A stretch of 64,000 nt of DNA from Deltaproteobacteria bacterium. GTDB taxonomy: Bacteria; Lernaellota; Lernaellaia; JACKCT01. The notes beneath the pieces were generated by a model that made no database searches, was not told the origin of the DNA, and worked only from the letters and a program-made list of their open reading frames with translations. The stretch is from the NCBI GenBank assembly GCA_020633895.1, contig JACKCT010000005.1:1-64000 (forward strand), given 5' to 3'. Positions 36,160 to 44,996 of the stretch are shown here, piece by piece (position 1 is the first letter of the stretch; the number at the start of each line of letters is the position of its first letter). The position numbers and the translations under genes were made by a program.

Positions 36160-37026
36160 ATGTCCGATCGACTACGCGGTATCGTCTCCATCCTGATCGC
36201 CTGCCTGTTTTTCGCCTCCGGAACGGTCGGCGCGAAATTGCTTTCGGGCACTTTCTCCGGCTCCTACATGGCCCTGGCGCGCTTTGTCGTGGGGGCGGTG
36301 CTGGTCTTCGGGGCGGTGGGGATCACGCGGCGGCCGCTTCGGGTGACGAACTGGCGGGCGTGGATCGGGCGCGGGCTGTTCGGCGCGCTGGCGATGGTCT
36401 TTTATTACGTGGGCATCGCGGCGACCAGTTCGGGCCGGGCGACGCTGCTGCTGGGGATGGCGCCGGCGTTCGTGTTGGTGATCGGGGCGCTGTTTTTCAG
36501 CGAGCAGTTCCGCTGGGGCTATGTGTTCGGGCTGGCGCTGTGCATCGGCGGGGCTTCGCTGATTTTGAGCGATGGGTCGAGCTACCCCCTCTGGGGCGAT
36601 CTGACGCTCCTGGCCGCGGCGCTGATGCGCGGTTTCGCCCTCAACTACATCCGCGAGTTGCGCACCGACGCCCACGACCCGGTGACGATTTATTTCGCGG
36701 TGTGCGTGTTCGGCCTGCCGATGGTGCTGCACACCGCGCCCGAAACGGCGCACATCACCGCTTCGAACCTGCCGCTGCTGCTGGCCGTCTCGGCGATCAT
36801 GTTCTTCGCGCAGATTTTCTTCGCCTACGGCTTCAAGCACACCAGCGCCGTTGCCGCCGGGCTGCTCACTTACCTGGTCATCCCCTTGGCGGTCGGGCTG
36901 TCGATCGTCTTTGTCCACGAGCGGATCACGCCGCGATTCATCGCCGGGGCGTTGGCGATTTTCCTCGGTCTGGTCGGCGCGGCGTGGATGGTGAATCGGC
37001 CGGGCAAGGCGACACCTGCGGACTAG
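36160..37026 (+). CDS. EamA-domain DMT-family transporter
   Basis: A 288-aa inner-membrane protein with ten hydrophobic segments in two EamA repeats of about five each. Features are 'CLFFASGTVGAKLLSG', 'GLFGALAMVFYYVGIAATSS' and 'GFKHTSAVAAGLLTYLVIPL' near the second repeat end. Members export or import drugs, amino acids or sugars; the substrate cannot be predicted. It is a single gene with a good sigma-70 promoter about 120 bp upstream. Interspersed repeats follow its stop. Confidence 0.9.
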   Translation: MSDRLRGIVSILIACLFFASGTVGAKLLSGTFSGSYMALARFVVGAVLVFGAVGITRRPLRVTNWRAWIGRGLFGALAMVFYYVGIAATSSGRATLLLGMAPAFVLVIGALFFSEQFRWGYVFGLALCIGGASLILSDGSSYPLWGDLTLLAAALMRGFALNYIRELRTDAHDPVTIYFAVCVFGLPMVLHTAPETAHITASNLPLLLAVSAIMFFAQIFFAYGFKHTSAVAAGLLTYLVIPLAVGLSIVFVHERITPRFIAGALAIFLGLVGAAWMVNRPGKATPAD

Positions 37027-37081
37027 CGGCGCCGCAACGCTACACTGACCGAACGGAGCCCCGACCCTGCGACCAATGTCG

Positions 37082-37209
37082 GGCGCCGCACTTTCGCGAC
37101 CCGAAGGTGGAGCGAAGGTGTGATTTTCCCACTCGCGACCTCACCCTTTCAGAGCCGCGCACGGCTCGCCAAGCCGCAGCCTTGGCGAAGGCTGGTTGTA
37201 AGCGGTTGG
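37082..37209. repeat. Composite interspersed repeat after the DMT transporter gene
   Basis: It begins GCGCCGCACTTTCGCGACCC and AGCGAAGGTGTGA, one arm of the inverted-repeat family. CAGAGCCGCGCACGGCTCGC and AGCCTTGGCGAAGGCT then follow; inverted forms of these modules occur near 49195-49240. I see no gene here. Confidence 0.6.
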
Positions 37210-37243
37210 GTTCGAATTTGTGCGAATCGTCTGGTCTCTCAGC

Positions 37244-38254
37244 TTACTCGGTCGCGGCCTCGACATCCCCTTCGGCCTCGGCGGTCGCCTCGGCGACGGA
37301 CTCGGAGGTGACGGTCACGCCCAGGCTCCCCATCTCGCCGGTCGGCACCGTCGTGTCGATAAGCAGACGCGGGTCCACGGGGCGCAGCGGGTCGGGATCG
37401 ATGTCGCCGGGACGGCGCTCCTGCAGCAGGCTTTGGCGCGTCGGCTTCATGCGGATTTCCACGCGACGATTTTCCTGGCGACCGTCGGCGGTGTCGTTCG
37501 AGGCGACCGGGCGCGTGTCGCCCATGGCCGCCGCGCTGTAGCGCGTTTCGTCGCCGGACGCGAGCGCGAGCATGCGTTTGACGACCGACGAGGAACGGGC
37601 CGCGGACAGGGACCAGTTGTCGGCCATGGAACCGCCTTCGGGCGGGCGATTGTCGGTATGCCCCTCGACCGAAACGCTCAGGTCATAGACGGACGCCGCT
37701 TCGGCGATTTTCGCCAGAAGAGGATTGGCGTCGGGGCTGACCTCCGTGTCGCCGGGCCCGAAGGTCAGCGACTCGGGCAGACGCACCCGAATGCCTTCCC
37801 GATCCGCCGAGAAGACGATCTTTTCGTCAATCCCGAAGCGGTTGGTCAGGTCCACCAGGCTCACCCAGGTCTCATCCTCGCCCACACGCTCGCGACGCAC
37901 TTCCTGGACCAGTTGGCCCAGGGGCGTGTTGCCGGTGTTGCGAACGTCGGTAAGGTCCGACGTGGTGGTGTCCGGCTCGGCGGAGAGATTACGGGCGACC
38001 TGGAAGAGCAACTGGATGCTGGGAATGAACGTCGGATTGGCCGGCACCGGCTCCTCGGGCTGGATGGCAGCGTAGACCAGCTCCGAGGCGGCCTGGGAAA
38101 TAGTCCGGGCTTTCTGGTCGTCCAGGGACGACATGGTCAGCAACAAGACGAAGAAGGTGAGCATCAGCGTGATCAGATCGCTGAAGGTCAGCATCCATCC
38201 CAACGGATCCGGGCCGTCGGCGGGGACGATTTTGACGTTCTTGTTCTTGCTCAT
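37244..38254 (-). CDS. MotB-type stator protein with OmpA-like domain
   Basis: A 336-aa inner-membrane protein. The N-terminal membrane segment is 'GWMLTFSDLITLMLTFFVLL', containing the Asp (FSD) that carries protons in MotB. A C-terminal OmpA-like peptidoglycan-binding domain follows ('FGPGDTEVSPDANPLLAKIA', 'SVSVEGHTDNRPPEGGSMAD', 'NWSLSAARSSSVV', 'RPVASNDTADGRQENRRVEI'). An acidic C-terminal tail of about 40 residues follows. Last gene of the motA operon; its ATG overlaps the stop of the upstream MotB-like gene (ATGA). No flagellar genes are nearby, so it may power flagella, gliding or another proton-driven motor. Confidence 0.88.
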   Translation of the reverse strand: MSKNKNVKIVPADGPDPLGWMLTFSDLITLMLTFFVLLLTMSSLDDQKARTISQAASELVYAAIQPEEPVPANPTFIPSIQLLFQVARNLSAEPDTTTSDLTDVRNTGNTPLGQLVQEVRRERVGEDETWVSLVDLTNRFGIDEKIVFSADREGIRVRLPESLTFGPGDTEVSPDANPLLAKIAEAASVYDLSVSVEGHTDNRPPEGGSMADNWSLSAARSSSVVKRMLALASGDETRYSAAAMGDTRPVASNDTADGRQENRRVEIRMKPTRQSLLQERRPGDIDPDPLRPVDPRLLIDTTVPTGEMGSLGVTVTSESVAEATAEAEGDVEAATE

Positions 38255-39087
38255 CGACCTTCGTCCGGGACCGCTTCGGGCGCCTTGCTGGGCCCTCGGA
38301 AGGGGTTGCGCAAGCCGAAGGCGGTCCAGAAATCCCGACGTTGGGTAGCGGCCTTGGCGGCCATCGCCTGACGTCGGCCCTCGCGGATGTTGTTGAGGGT
38401 GACGACGACGCGCCGGTTGCTGGTGGTCAGCAGGTTCGGGCTGTTGATGTCCACTTGTTCGTCGTTGGTGCCCTTGGCGGTGACGCGCAGTTTCTCCGCC
38501 TTGACCCCGGCCGCCATCAGCGCCCGCGCCGCCGCGATGGAGCGATTCATGGACAGATCCCAGGGCGAGGCCGAGCCCGGCTCGTCCGCCTCGGCATAGC
38601 CGGTCAGCTCGATGCTCAGGCCGTATTCCCGCGCCGGGGCCGTGACGACTTCCAGCAGATCCAAGGCCGATTCGGACAGGGTGTCGCTGCCCGGCGCGAA
38701 CATCAGCGCCTCGGGAAAGGTGATGTTGATGTCATAGTCGTTGGGCACGGCGAGCATACGCACGCGCATCGCCTTGGCTTCCATCGCCGAGTGGATCTTG
38801 CGGTAGACCGGGTCGTGAATGACCGACAGGGTCTTGATCCATTCGTTGACGTTTTCCAAGGCGTCGTCGCTGGTGAACTTGAGCAGGCTGTATTGGAAGG
38901 GCATGCCGCCCTCGACGATGCCGAAGGTGCCGACCAGGGAGTTGAGGGCCTTGTGCTTGCGCGCCTCGTCGATCACCGCGATGGAGTTGAGCAGAATGAA
39001 AAAGCACAGCAGCAACAGGAACAGCGAAGTCACCAGAACGATGTTGGGGTCGCTCTCCCGTTCCTCGTAGATCTTTTTCTTGCCCAT
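38251..39087 (-). CDS. MotB-like protein lacking the proton-binding Asp
   Basis: A 278-aa protein with one N-terminal membrane segment ('IVLVTSLFLLLLCFFILLNS') and an OmpA-like C-terminal domain ('FAPGSDTLSESALDLLEVVT', 'SIELTGYAEADEPGSASPWD', 'LRVTAKGTNDEQVDINSPNL', 'NRRVVVTLNN'). When its membrane segment is aligned by the shared FF with the neighbouring MotB, a Ser stands where MotB has the proton-carrying Asp. It lies between motA and motB and is coupled to both by short gaps or overlap (ATGA). It may be a structural or regulatory partner of the stator. Confidence 0.82.
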   Translation of the reverse strand: MGKKKIYEERESDPNIVLVTSLFLLLLCFFILLNSIAVIDEARKHKALNSLVGTFGIVEGGMPFQYSLLKFTSDDALENVNEWIKTLSVIHDPVYRKIHSAMEAKAMRVRMLAVPNDYDINITFPEALMFAPGSDTLSESALDLLEVVTAPAREYGLSIELTGYAEADEPGSASPWDLSMNRSIAAARALMAAGVKAEKLRVTAKGTNDEQVDINSPNLLTTSNRRVVVTLNNIREGRRQAMAAKAATQRRDFWTAFGLRNPFRGPSKAPEAVPDEGR

Positions 39088-39099
39088 GGCGCGCTCCGG

Positions 39100-39867
39100 C
39101 TATTTGTCGAACTGGGACTTGCGCATATTCGGCGGCAACAGGCTGTTGAGGCGCGACTCGATGACGCGGGGGTTGTCGCCTTTGGAGATGGATTCGACGC
39201 CCACCATGATGATGGTGTTGTAGAGGACCTCGGAGGAGCTGCGCGTGCGCAGCTTGCCGGCCAGGGGGTTGAAGACCACGTTGGCCAGCATGGCGCCGTA
39301 AAACGTCGTCAACAGGGCGACGGCCATGGCGGGACCGATGGCCGACGGGTCGGCCATGTTCTGGAGCATCTGCACCAGGCCGATGAGCGTTCCGATCATG
39401 CCCATGGCCGGGGAGATGGTGCCGGCGGTTTGGAGGATATCGGCGCCTTTCTTGTGCCGGTCGGCCAGCGCCTCGATCTCCGATTCCATCTGGGAGACGA
39501 TCGCCTCGGTTTCCGAACCGTCCACGGCCATCATCAGGCCCTTCTTGAGGAAGGGGTCCTTCACGTCCTTGCCGGCTTCCTCCAGGGCGAGGATGCCTTC
39601 GGTGCGCACGAGCTGGCCGAACTTGACCAGGCGATCGACGTATTCGTCGGGAGCGAGATCCCGATTGAAAAAGCCTTTGCTGACCACCTTCGCCAGGCCG
39701 GCCACGTCCTTGAGCGGATAGGAGACCAGCACCACCATCAGCGTACCCAGGACGGTGATCAGCACCGACGGCACGTCAATGAAAATCGCCAGCGAGCCGC
39801 CCAGCAGCATCGCGGTGGCCACCAGGCCGAAGGTTCCGACCATACCGATTAGAGTGGCGATATCCAT
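39100..39867 (-). CDS. motA: MotA-type stator protein
   Basis: A 255-aa inner-membrane protein with four membrane segments, first 'MDIATLIGMVGTFGLVATAM', then 'VPSVLITVLGTLMVVLVSYP', and two after a cytoplasmic loop ('LQTAGTISPAMGMIGTLIGL', 'PAMAVALLTTFYGAMLANVV'). The cytoplasmic loop carries 'FGQLVRTEGILALEEAGKDV'. This is a PomA/MotA protein that pairs with MotB to drive rotation by ion flow. First gene of the operon, 12 bp upstream of the Asp-lacking MotB-like gene. Confidence 0.93.
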   Translation of the reverse strand: MDIATLIGMVGTFGLVATAMLLGGSLAIFIDVPSVLITVLGTLMVVLVSYPLKDVAGLAKVVSKGFFNRDLAPDEYVDRLVKFGQLVRTEGILALEEAGKDVKDPFLKKGLMMAVDGSETEAIVSQMESEIEALADRHKKGADILQTAGTISPAMGMIGTLIGLVQMLQNMADPSAIGPAMAVALLTTFYGAMLANVVFNPLAGKLRTRSSSEVLYNTIIMVGVESISKGDNPRVIESRLNSLLPPNMRKSQFDK

Positions 39868-40078
39868 TTGTTCGATCCCTCGTGCGTGTTGCCGTTGTTG
39901 GGCGCCGTTTTTCTATTCCCGGCGCGTCGATCTTTCATCGTCGAACGGGGCAAAGTCCTAAAGAATGGAAAAGAGGGCCGATGGGCGAAATGTGGAATTC
40001 GTGCGGCTTGATCCGGACCGGCCCGTCGCCTATTGTGGGCGGCCCGTTGAGACGCAAGCCCCGTGAAGGATCGTCCGT

Positions 40079-42496
40079 TTGTCCGAACAAGTCCAAGATC
40101 CCATCCTGCGCGACCTGAATCCCGAGCAAAAACAAGCGGTTTTGCACGACGCGGGGCCGTTGTTGATCTTCGCCGGGGCCGGGTCGGGCAAGACGCGGGT
40201 GCTCACGCGGCGCATCGCCTATCTGGTGGCCCGGCGGGGGGTGGATCCCTATCGCATCCTGGCCGTGACATTCACCAACAAGGCCGCGGCCGAAATGCGC
40301 GAACGCATCAGCGGCATGCTCCCCGGCGTGGGCGAGAAGGTGTGGGTTTCGACCTTCCACTCGTCCTGCGCGCGCATCCTGCGGATGGACGGCGACAAGA
40401 TCGGCTTCGACCGCTCCTTCACCATCTACGACGAGGCCGACCAGCGGGCGCTGGTCAAGGAACTGCTGCGTCGGGCGCAGATCGACCCGACGGTGCTGGA
40501 CCCGCGTCGCGTGCTGTCGGTTTTTGACGAGGCGAAGAACAATCTGACGAATCCGGCGGACCTGGCCTCGGACCACTTCACCGGCCCGGCGCGGGATCGG
40601 TTTTTGCGCATCGCGGAGATGTATACCAAGGAGCTCAAGGCCAACAACGCGATGGACTTCGGCGATTTGATCGTCAACACGGTGGAGCTTCTTCGCACCG
40701 ATTCGGAAGTGCGGGAGGCCTATCGGCGGCGCTTCGAATATATTCTTGTGGACGAGTTCCAGGACACGAACGCGGCCCAGTACACCCTGCTGGATTTGCT
40801 GCTGGGCTCCCACCGCAATCTGTGCGTCGTGGGCGATGACGACCAGAGCATTTACCGCTGGCGCGGCGCGAATATCGAGAACATCCTGGGCTTCGCCGAC
40901 CAGTTTCCCGAGGCGACCAAGATCATCCTGGGGCGCAACTACCGTTCCTCCTCCAACATCCTGGCCGTCGCCGACGCCTTGATCCGACGCAACACCGGCC
41001 GAGAGATCAAGAACCTCCAGACTTCCAACGACCCGGGCCGCCCCGTGCGTCTGTTTCGCGCCGACGACGAATACGACGAAGCGCGCTACGTGGCCGACCA
41101 GATCCGGGATCTGGTCGAACGCCTGGGCATCCCGCCGGGCGACATCGCCGTGTTTTATCGCATCAACGCCCTGTCCCGCGTGTTCGAAGAAGAGTTGATG
41201 CGACGAGGCACGCCGTTTGTCGTCGTGGGCGGCACGCGGTTCTACTCCCGCAAGGAGATCAAGGACGTGCTGGCCTATTGGCGCGTCATCGCCAACCCGG
41301 CCGACAGCGTCAGCGCCAAGCGCATCATCAACACGCCCTCGCGCAAAATCGGCAAGACGACGGTGGAGCGAATCGACGACTTCGCCGCCGAGCAGGGTTT
41401 GCCGTTTCTTGTCGCCGCGCGACGGATGGTCAAGACCGAAGAACTGCCCGCCGCCGCGACGAAGGCCGTGGCCGGGTTCATCGAAATTGTCGACGAGTTG
41501 ACCGCCGATTCGCTGCGTTCGTCCTTGCCCGACCTGCTGGAAAAAACCCTGCAACGCACCGGCTACCGCAAGATGCTCAACGAGGACAAGTCGGTGGAGG
41601 CGCTGTCGCGCAAGGAGAACCTGGGCGAGTTGGCCGAGGCCGTGGCCCAGTACACCAAGCGCTCGCCCGACGCGGTGCTGGCCGATTATTTAGAAGCGGT
41701 GACGCTCACCGAGCAGGCCGACGAGGCGGCGGACGTGGACAATTCGGTGCGCCTGATGACGTTGCACAACGCGAAGGGGCTGGAGTTTCCGGCCGTGTTC
41801 ATGGTGGGCATGGAGGAGGCGGTGCTGCCCCATTCCCGTTCGATTTCCTCGGGCCTGACCGCCGAGATCGAGGAGGAGCGGCGCCTGGCCTACGTGGGCA
41901 TCACCCGCGCGAAACGTTATTTGACGCTCACCTGCGCGGCGCGGCGTCGGTCCTATTCCGGCCTGCCGACGTACGCCCGGCCCAGTCGTTTCCTCGACGA
42001 AATCCCCGAGGACATGCTCGACATCCAGGGCTTCGCGGCCAATCCCTTCGGCTCGCCCCTGGGCGCCGAGGAGCCGGGGGGAACGGTTTACGAATTCGAC
42101 CAACCCCGGGGGCGCAACTTCGGATCCGGCTCGCGTTCCTTCGACCGGCCGCGCCCGTCGACGCCTCGTCCTTCCTACGCCTCGAACGAACAGGCCACGC
42201 GTGTCGCGCGGCGTCGTCCCGGCGATTCTTCAAGGCCCACCGGATTTGTCCCCGCCGGGGAAAAGGTCCTCGACTACGGCGCTCCCGCGAAAAAAACCGC
42301 GACACCCTCCGCGAGCGGAGCAGGCAAGGGCGGCGGCGCGCTGCGCGTCGGGCAGAAGGTCCTGCACGCCAAATTCGGCAACGGCGAGGTGCTCTCCGTC
42401 GTCGGCCAGGGCCCCAAGGCCAAGGTCATGGTCCGCTTCGGCTCGGTCGGCGTGAAGACGATGTTCCTGCAATACGCGAATCTGGAAACGGTGTAG
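40079..42496 (+). CDS. pcrA: UvrD/PcrA-type superfamily 1 DNA helicase
   Basis: An 805-aa 3'-5' DNA helicase for repair and replication restart. Motifs in order: 'LNPEQKQAVLHDAGPLLIFA' (Q motif), Walker A 'AGAGSGKT', 'VDEFQDTNAAQY' (motif II), 'DDDQSIYRWRGANIENI' (III), 'LMTLHNAKGLEFPAVFMVG' (V) and 'RRLAYVGITRAKRYL' (VI). After a low-complexity linker the C-terminal segment 'VGQKVLHAKFGNGEVLSVVG' is the PcrA tudor-like domain, which contacts RNA polymerase. Start TTG 40079 follows GAAGGA about 8 nt upstream. Single gene. Confidence 0.95.
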   Translation: MSEQVQDPILRDLNPEQKQAVLHDAGPLLIFAGAGSGKTRVLTRRIAYLVARRGVDPYRILAVTFTNKAAAEMRERISGMLPGVGEKVWVSTFHSSCARILRMDGDKIGFDRSFTIYDEADQRALVKELLRRAQIDPTVLDPRRVLSVFDEAKNNLTNPADLASDHFTGPARDRFLRIAEMYTKELKANNAMDFGDLIVNTVELLRTDSEVREAYRRRFEYILVDEFQDTNAAQYTLLDLLLGSHRNLCVVGDDDQSIYRWRGANIENILGFADQFPEATKIILGRNYRSSSNILAVADALIRRNTGREIKNLQTSNDPGRPVRLFRADDEYDEARYVADQIRDLVERLGIPPGDIAVFYRINALSRVFEEELMRRGTPFVVVGGTRFYSRKEIKDVLAYWRVIANPADSVSAKRIINTPSRKIGKTTVERIDDFAAEQGLPFLVAARRMVKTEELPAAATKAVAGFIEIVDELTADSLRSSLPDLLEKTLQRTGYRKMLNEDKSVEALSRKENLGELAEAVAQYTKRSPDAVLADYLEAVTLTEQADEAADVDNSVRLMTLHNAKGLEFPAVFMVGMEEAVLPHSRSISSGLTAEIEEERRLAYVGITRAKRYLTLTCAARRRSYSGLPTYARPSRFLDEIPEDMLDIQGFAANPFGSPLGAEEPGGTVYEFDQPRGRNFGSGSRSFDRPRPSTPRPSYASNEQATRVARRRPGDSSRPTGFVPAGEKVLDYGAPAKKTATPSASGAGKGGGALRVGQKVLHAKFGNGEVLSVVGQGPKAKVMVRFGSVGVKTMFLQYANLETV

Positions 42497-42505
42497 CCGC
42501 CCCAT

Positions 42506-42625
42506 CCTTCAGAGCCGCGACCGTATCCTTCAGAGCCGCGACCGTAAGGGAGCGGGTTGATTCGCCTTGAAAGACGAGACCGCCTCTTTGCGATGTCCGA
42601 GCCGCGACCTGTAGGGAGCGGTCTT
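42506..42625. repeat. Cluster of CAGAGCCGCGACCGTA repeats
   Basis: Two copies of CTTCAGAGCCGCGACCGTA sit back to back (42509-42545), the second extended by AGGGAGCGGGTTGATTCG. A degenerate third copy follows (GAGCCGCGACCTGTAGGGAGCGG). The same motif recurs at about 48868 and 49033. The cluster lies between the helicase stop and the MXAN_5187-like gene stop. Confidence 0.65.
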
Positions 42626-42689
42626 ATATTTGTTGTCGGAAATGGGCGCGGCTGCGCAAGACGTCGGGGCCGCCACGGCCCTTGCGGTC

Positions 42690-43355
42690 CTACTTGGTTT
42701 TGCGGACGCCTTTGAGTTTGGTGCGGCCGTCTTCGATGGTGACTTTGAAGGCCACGTCGGCGCCCAGGTGCTGGCGCAGGGCGGGCAGTTGTTTGCCGAT
42801 GGATTTCTGGAAGGCGTCGTAGGAAGGGATGGATTCCTTCGTCTCCTTGCGGGCGGCGACGTATTGGTCGTAGAGCTGGCGGGCGTTGCGCACGCCCTCG
42901 GTGTTGATTTCCTTGACCTGAGCCGGCGCGGCGTTGCCGTGTTTTTCGCCCAAGGCCGCGATGCGGTCCTTGCGTTCGGTCTCGGCGTCCTCGACGCGCT
43001 TTTTGGCGTCCTGATAATCCTGCTCGGTAATCACGCGCCCTGTTTTCTTGTCGAACTTGCCGACGTGGTAATCGGCCTTGAATTTGTGCGGCGCGTAGGT
43101 GCCGGCCTCGATCTCCTGCATGATGCGATCCCAGAGGCGGCGGTAGGTGTTCAGCGTCGCCAGCGCGGTCTGCAGGCGAAAGCGGGTGGCCGAGTTGCCG
43201 ATATGTTCCCGGGACACCTGGCGGACGAATTTTTCCAAATCCGTTCGCGCCCTAAGCGGCGGAATGCGGTTCACCCCGGCGAAATACTGGTCATAGTCAT
43301 GACGCAGCACTCGCGTGCGCTCTTGGATTTCATCGATGGCTTTGTCGACGTTCAT
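42690..43355 (-). CDS. MXAN_5187-like C-terminal domain protein
   Basis: A 221-aa soluble, charged, largely helical protein. The N-terminal half ('MNVDKAIDEIQERTRVLRHD', 'YDQYFAGVNRIPPLRARTDL', 'NSATRFRLQTALATLNTYRR', 'LWDRIMQE') resembles the C-terminal domain of the Myxococcus MXAN_5187 family, a small helical domain of unknown function, with the characteristic Y..YF.G....P and RFR...L..Y..LW spacing. The C-terminal half has the pattern 'SIPSYDAFQKSIGKQLPALR', which is repeated domain-like. I recognise the family from memory only, so this is tentative. ATG 43355 is chosen over 43382 because the domain starts here. Confidence 0.6.
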   Translation of the reverse strand: MNVDKAIDEIQERTRVLRHDYDQYFAGVNRIPPLRARTDLEKFVRQVSREHIGNSATRFRLQTALATLNTYRRLWDRIMQEIEAGTYAPHKFKADYHVGKFDKKTGRVITEQDYQDAKKRVEDAETERKDRIAALGEKHGNAAPAQVKEINTEGVRNARQLYDQYVAARKETKESIPSYDAFQKSIGKQLPALRQHLGADVAFKVTIEDGRTKLKGVRKTK

Positions 43356-43524
43356 GGCTAACGTGCTGTTTCGGCCCAACAAGCGAAGTTCTGGACAATT
43401 CTAGTGGGTCAGGGCCGATCCGTAAACGGCCCGGACATGACGCACCGACAACGCACCGCCAAGTGCGGCGCCGACGACGCCTGACTTGACCGGGCGGCGA
43501 CGGCGTGGTGTAGCATCGACGGCG

Positions 43525-44844
43525 ATGGAAATCTTGCGACAATCCAAGCGATGGGCACTCGCCCTGGCCCTATCGGCCACGGCGGTTCTCGTCGGGTGCG
43601 ACGATCTGCATCGGGAGGCTTCGCCCACGCCGGTGGAGCAGGTGGGCGTGCAGCGGGTCGACGCGGAGGACGCGCGCTTCGCCATCAGTCCGGGGCACCT
43701 GGAAAAAGGCGTGGAACGCACCGCCATCCGCTCGTGCCGCCGCCCCTTGGGCCTGGAGATCGACCGGCGCGGCCGCCTTCTGGTCGCCTGCGCGCTGCTC
43801 GGCGAAATCCAGGTCATCGACCCGACGTCCCGCTCGGTGCTGGAAACCTGGGGTCCCTTCTACGACAAACTCTTCCGCTTGGACGTGGTGCCGGGAGACG
43901 CGCGCCTGATCGCCGTGGGCATGGCGGGGAGCATCGCCCACATCCTCAACCTGCATACCGGCCGTCCCATCGAGCGGGTGAACGTCGGGCGCAACATCGC
44001 CGACATGAAACGCCTGGGCGACACCAGCGAATACCTCATCGTCTCCTCCCAGGAAAAACAAATCACCGTGTTGGACGCCTCTACCGCGAGCATCGAACGG
44101 GTCCTGCGTTTCCCCGAGCCGGTCGGCTACGTGGCCGTGGCGCAAAATAGCGAACTGGCCGCCGTGACCGGAGGTGTCTACAAACGCACCGGCAAGGGCG
44201 TGGAGATGGTTTCGGGGCACGTGTATTTCTTCAACCCGCGTCAGGAGACGTCCATCGTCGTGGGGCAGACCTTGGCGCCGGGCAAGATGTCGCGGGAGCC
44301 GGTGTTCGTTCGCGACGACCAATGGCTGCTGGTGCCCAACCACACCGAGGGGACGGTCAGCGTCTTCGACGTCGCCACGCGCCAGCTCTACCGCACGCTG
44401 GATGTGAAGGCGGGGCCGGAGCGGTTGATCATCGGCCCGGAAGGGCGGCGGGTCTACAGCCTGAACACGCGCTCGGCGTCGGTGAGCGTGATCGAACTGG
44501 CGCCGCTGACGGTGCTGCGCGACATTCCGCTGCCCAGTCCTCCCGAAAACGGCGTGGTCAGCCCCGACGGGCGCTATCTGGTGCTGACGCTGCCCGATGT
44601 GCCGACCGAAAAGCAGCCGGTGATTTCCAAACCCGGCGCGCCGGTGACGGAAGAGGAACTGGCGCTGCTGTCCGAGGAAGTGGGCGAGATCGGCAACTAC
44701 ATCGCCCTGGTCGATCTGCACGATTTGACGCTCGCCGACCTGATTCCCGCCTCCGCGGATCCCGCCGCCATCACGCAGTCCGCCGACGGCCGTCGGGTCT
44801 ACGTCGCCAATTTCAAAGCGAATACGGTTTCGATTTTTCAGTAG
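43525..44844 (+). CDS. YVTN-type beta-propeller lipoprotein
   Basis: A 439-aa predicted lipoprotein: signal segment ending in lipobox 'ATAVLVGC'. The mature protein is a beta-propeller with six or seven repeats of the YVTN type ('GRLLVACALLGEIQVIDPTS', 'DTSEYLIVSSQEKQITVLDA', 'DDQWLLVPNHTEGTVSVFDV', 'GRRVYSLNTRSASVSVIELA', 'GRRVYVANFKANTVSIFQ'). Role unknown; unlike the 22207 gene there is no riboswitch before it. ATG 43525 is favoured over an upstream frame start because the signal peptide starts there. An inverted-repeat element follows the stop. Confidence 0.85.
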   Translation: MEILRQSKRWALALALSATAVLVGCDDLHREASPTPVEQVGVQRVDAEDARFAISPGHLEKGVERTAIRSCRRPLGLEIDRRGRLLVACALLGEIQVIDPTSRSVLETWGPFYDKLFRLDVVPGDARLIAVGMAGSIAHILNLHTGRPIERVNVGRNIADMKRLGDTSEYLIVSSQEKQITVLDASTASIERVLRFPEPVGYVAVAQNSELAAVTGGVYKRTGKGVEMVSGHVYFFNPRQETSIVVGQTLAPGKMSREPVFVRDDQWLLVPNHTEGTVSVFDVATRQLYRTLDVKAGPERLIIGPEGRRVYSLNTRSASVSVIELAPLTVLRDIPLPSPPENGVVSPDGRYLVLTLPDVPTEKQPVISKPGAPVTEEELALLSEEVGEIGNYIALVDLHDLTLADLIPASADPAAITQSADGRRVYVANFKANTVSIFQ

Positions 44845-44870
44845 GGCCGTGGTCGTGCGGCATCGTCGAC

Positions 44871-44976
44871 GGGTGCCACACTCTTAGGCCGCCGAAGGCG
44901 GACAAGGGTGTGAAGCTCCGATGTTGAGAATTTCACACCTTCTCTCCGACTTCGTCGTCGCGAAAGTGTGGCACCC
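44871..44976. repeat. 106-bp interspersed inverted-repeat element, copy B
   Basis: Outer arms GGGTGCCACACTCTT and CGAAAGTGTGGCACCC; inner arms AGGGTGTGAAGC and TTTCACACCTT. It lies in the convergent gap between the YVTN gene and the DUF1329 gene. It matches copy A at 24081-24189 in structure and at most conserved bases. Confidence 0.75.
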
Positions 44977-44996
44977 GATCGCTTGCGTGCGTCCGC

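Noticed and set aside
37244-42496. Zorya-type anti-phage system (MotA/MotB-like stator genes next to a helicase gene)
   Set aside because: The helicase is a housekeeping PcrA/UvrD on the opposite strand, and there is no ZorC, ZorE or SNF2-type ZorD. The stator genes look like a normal motor operon with an extra MotB-like gene.
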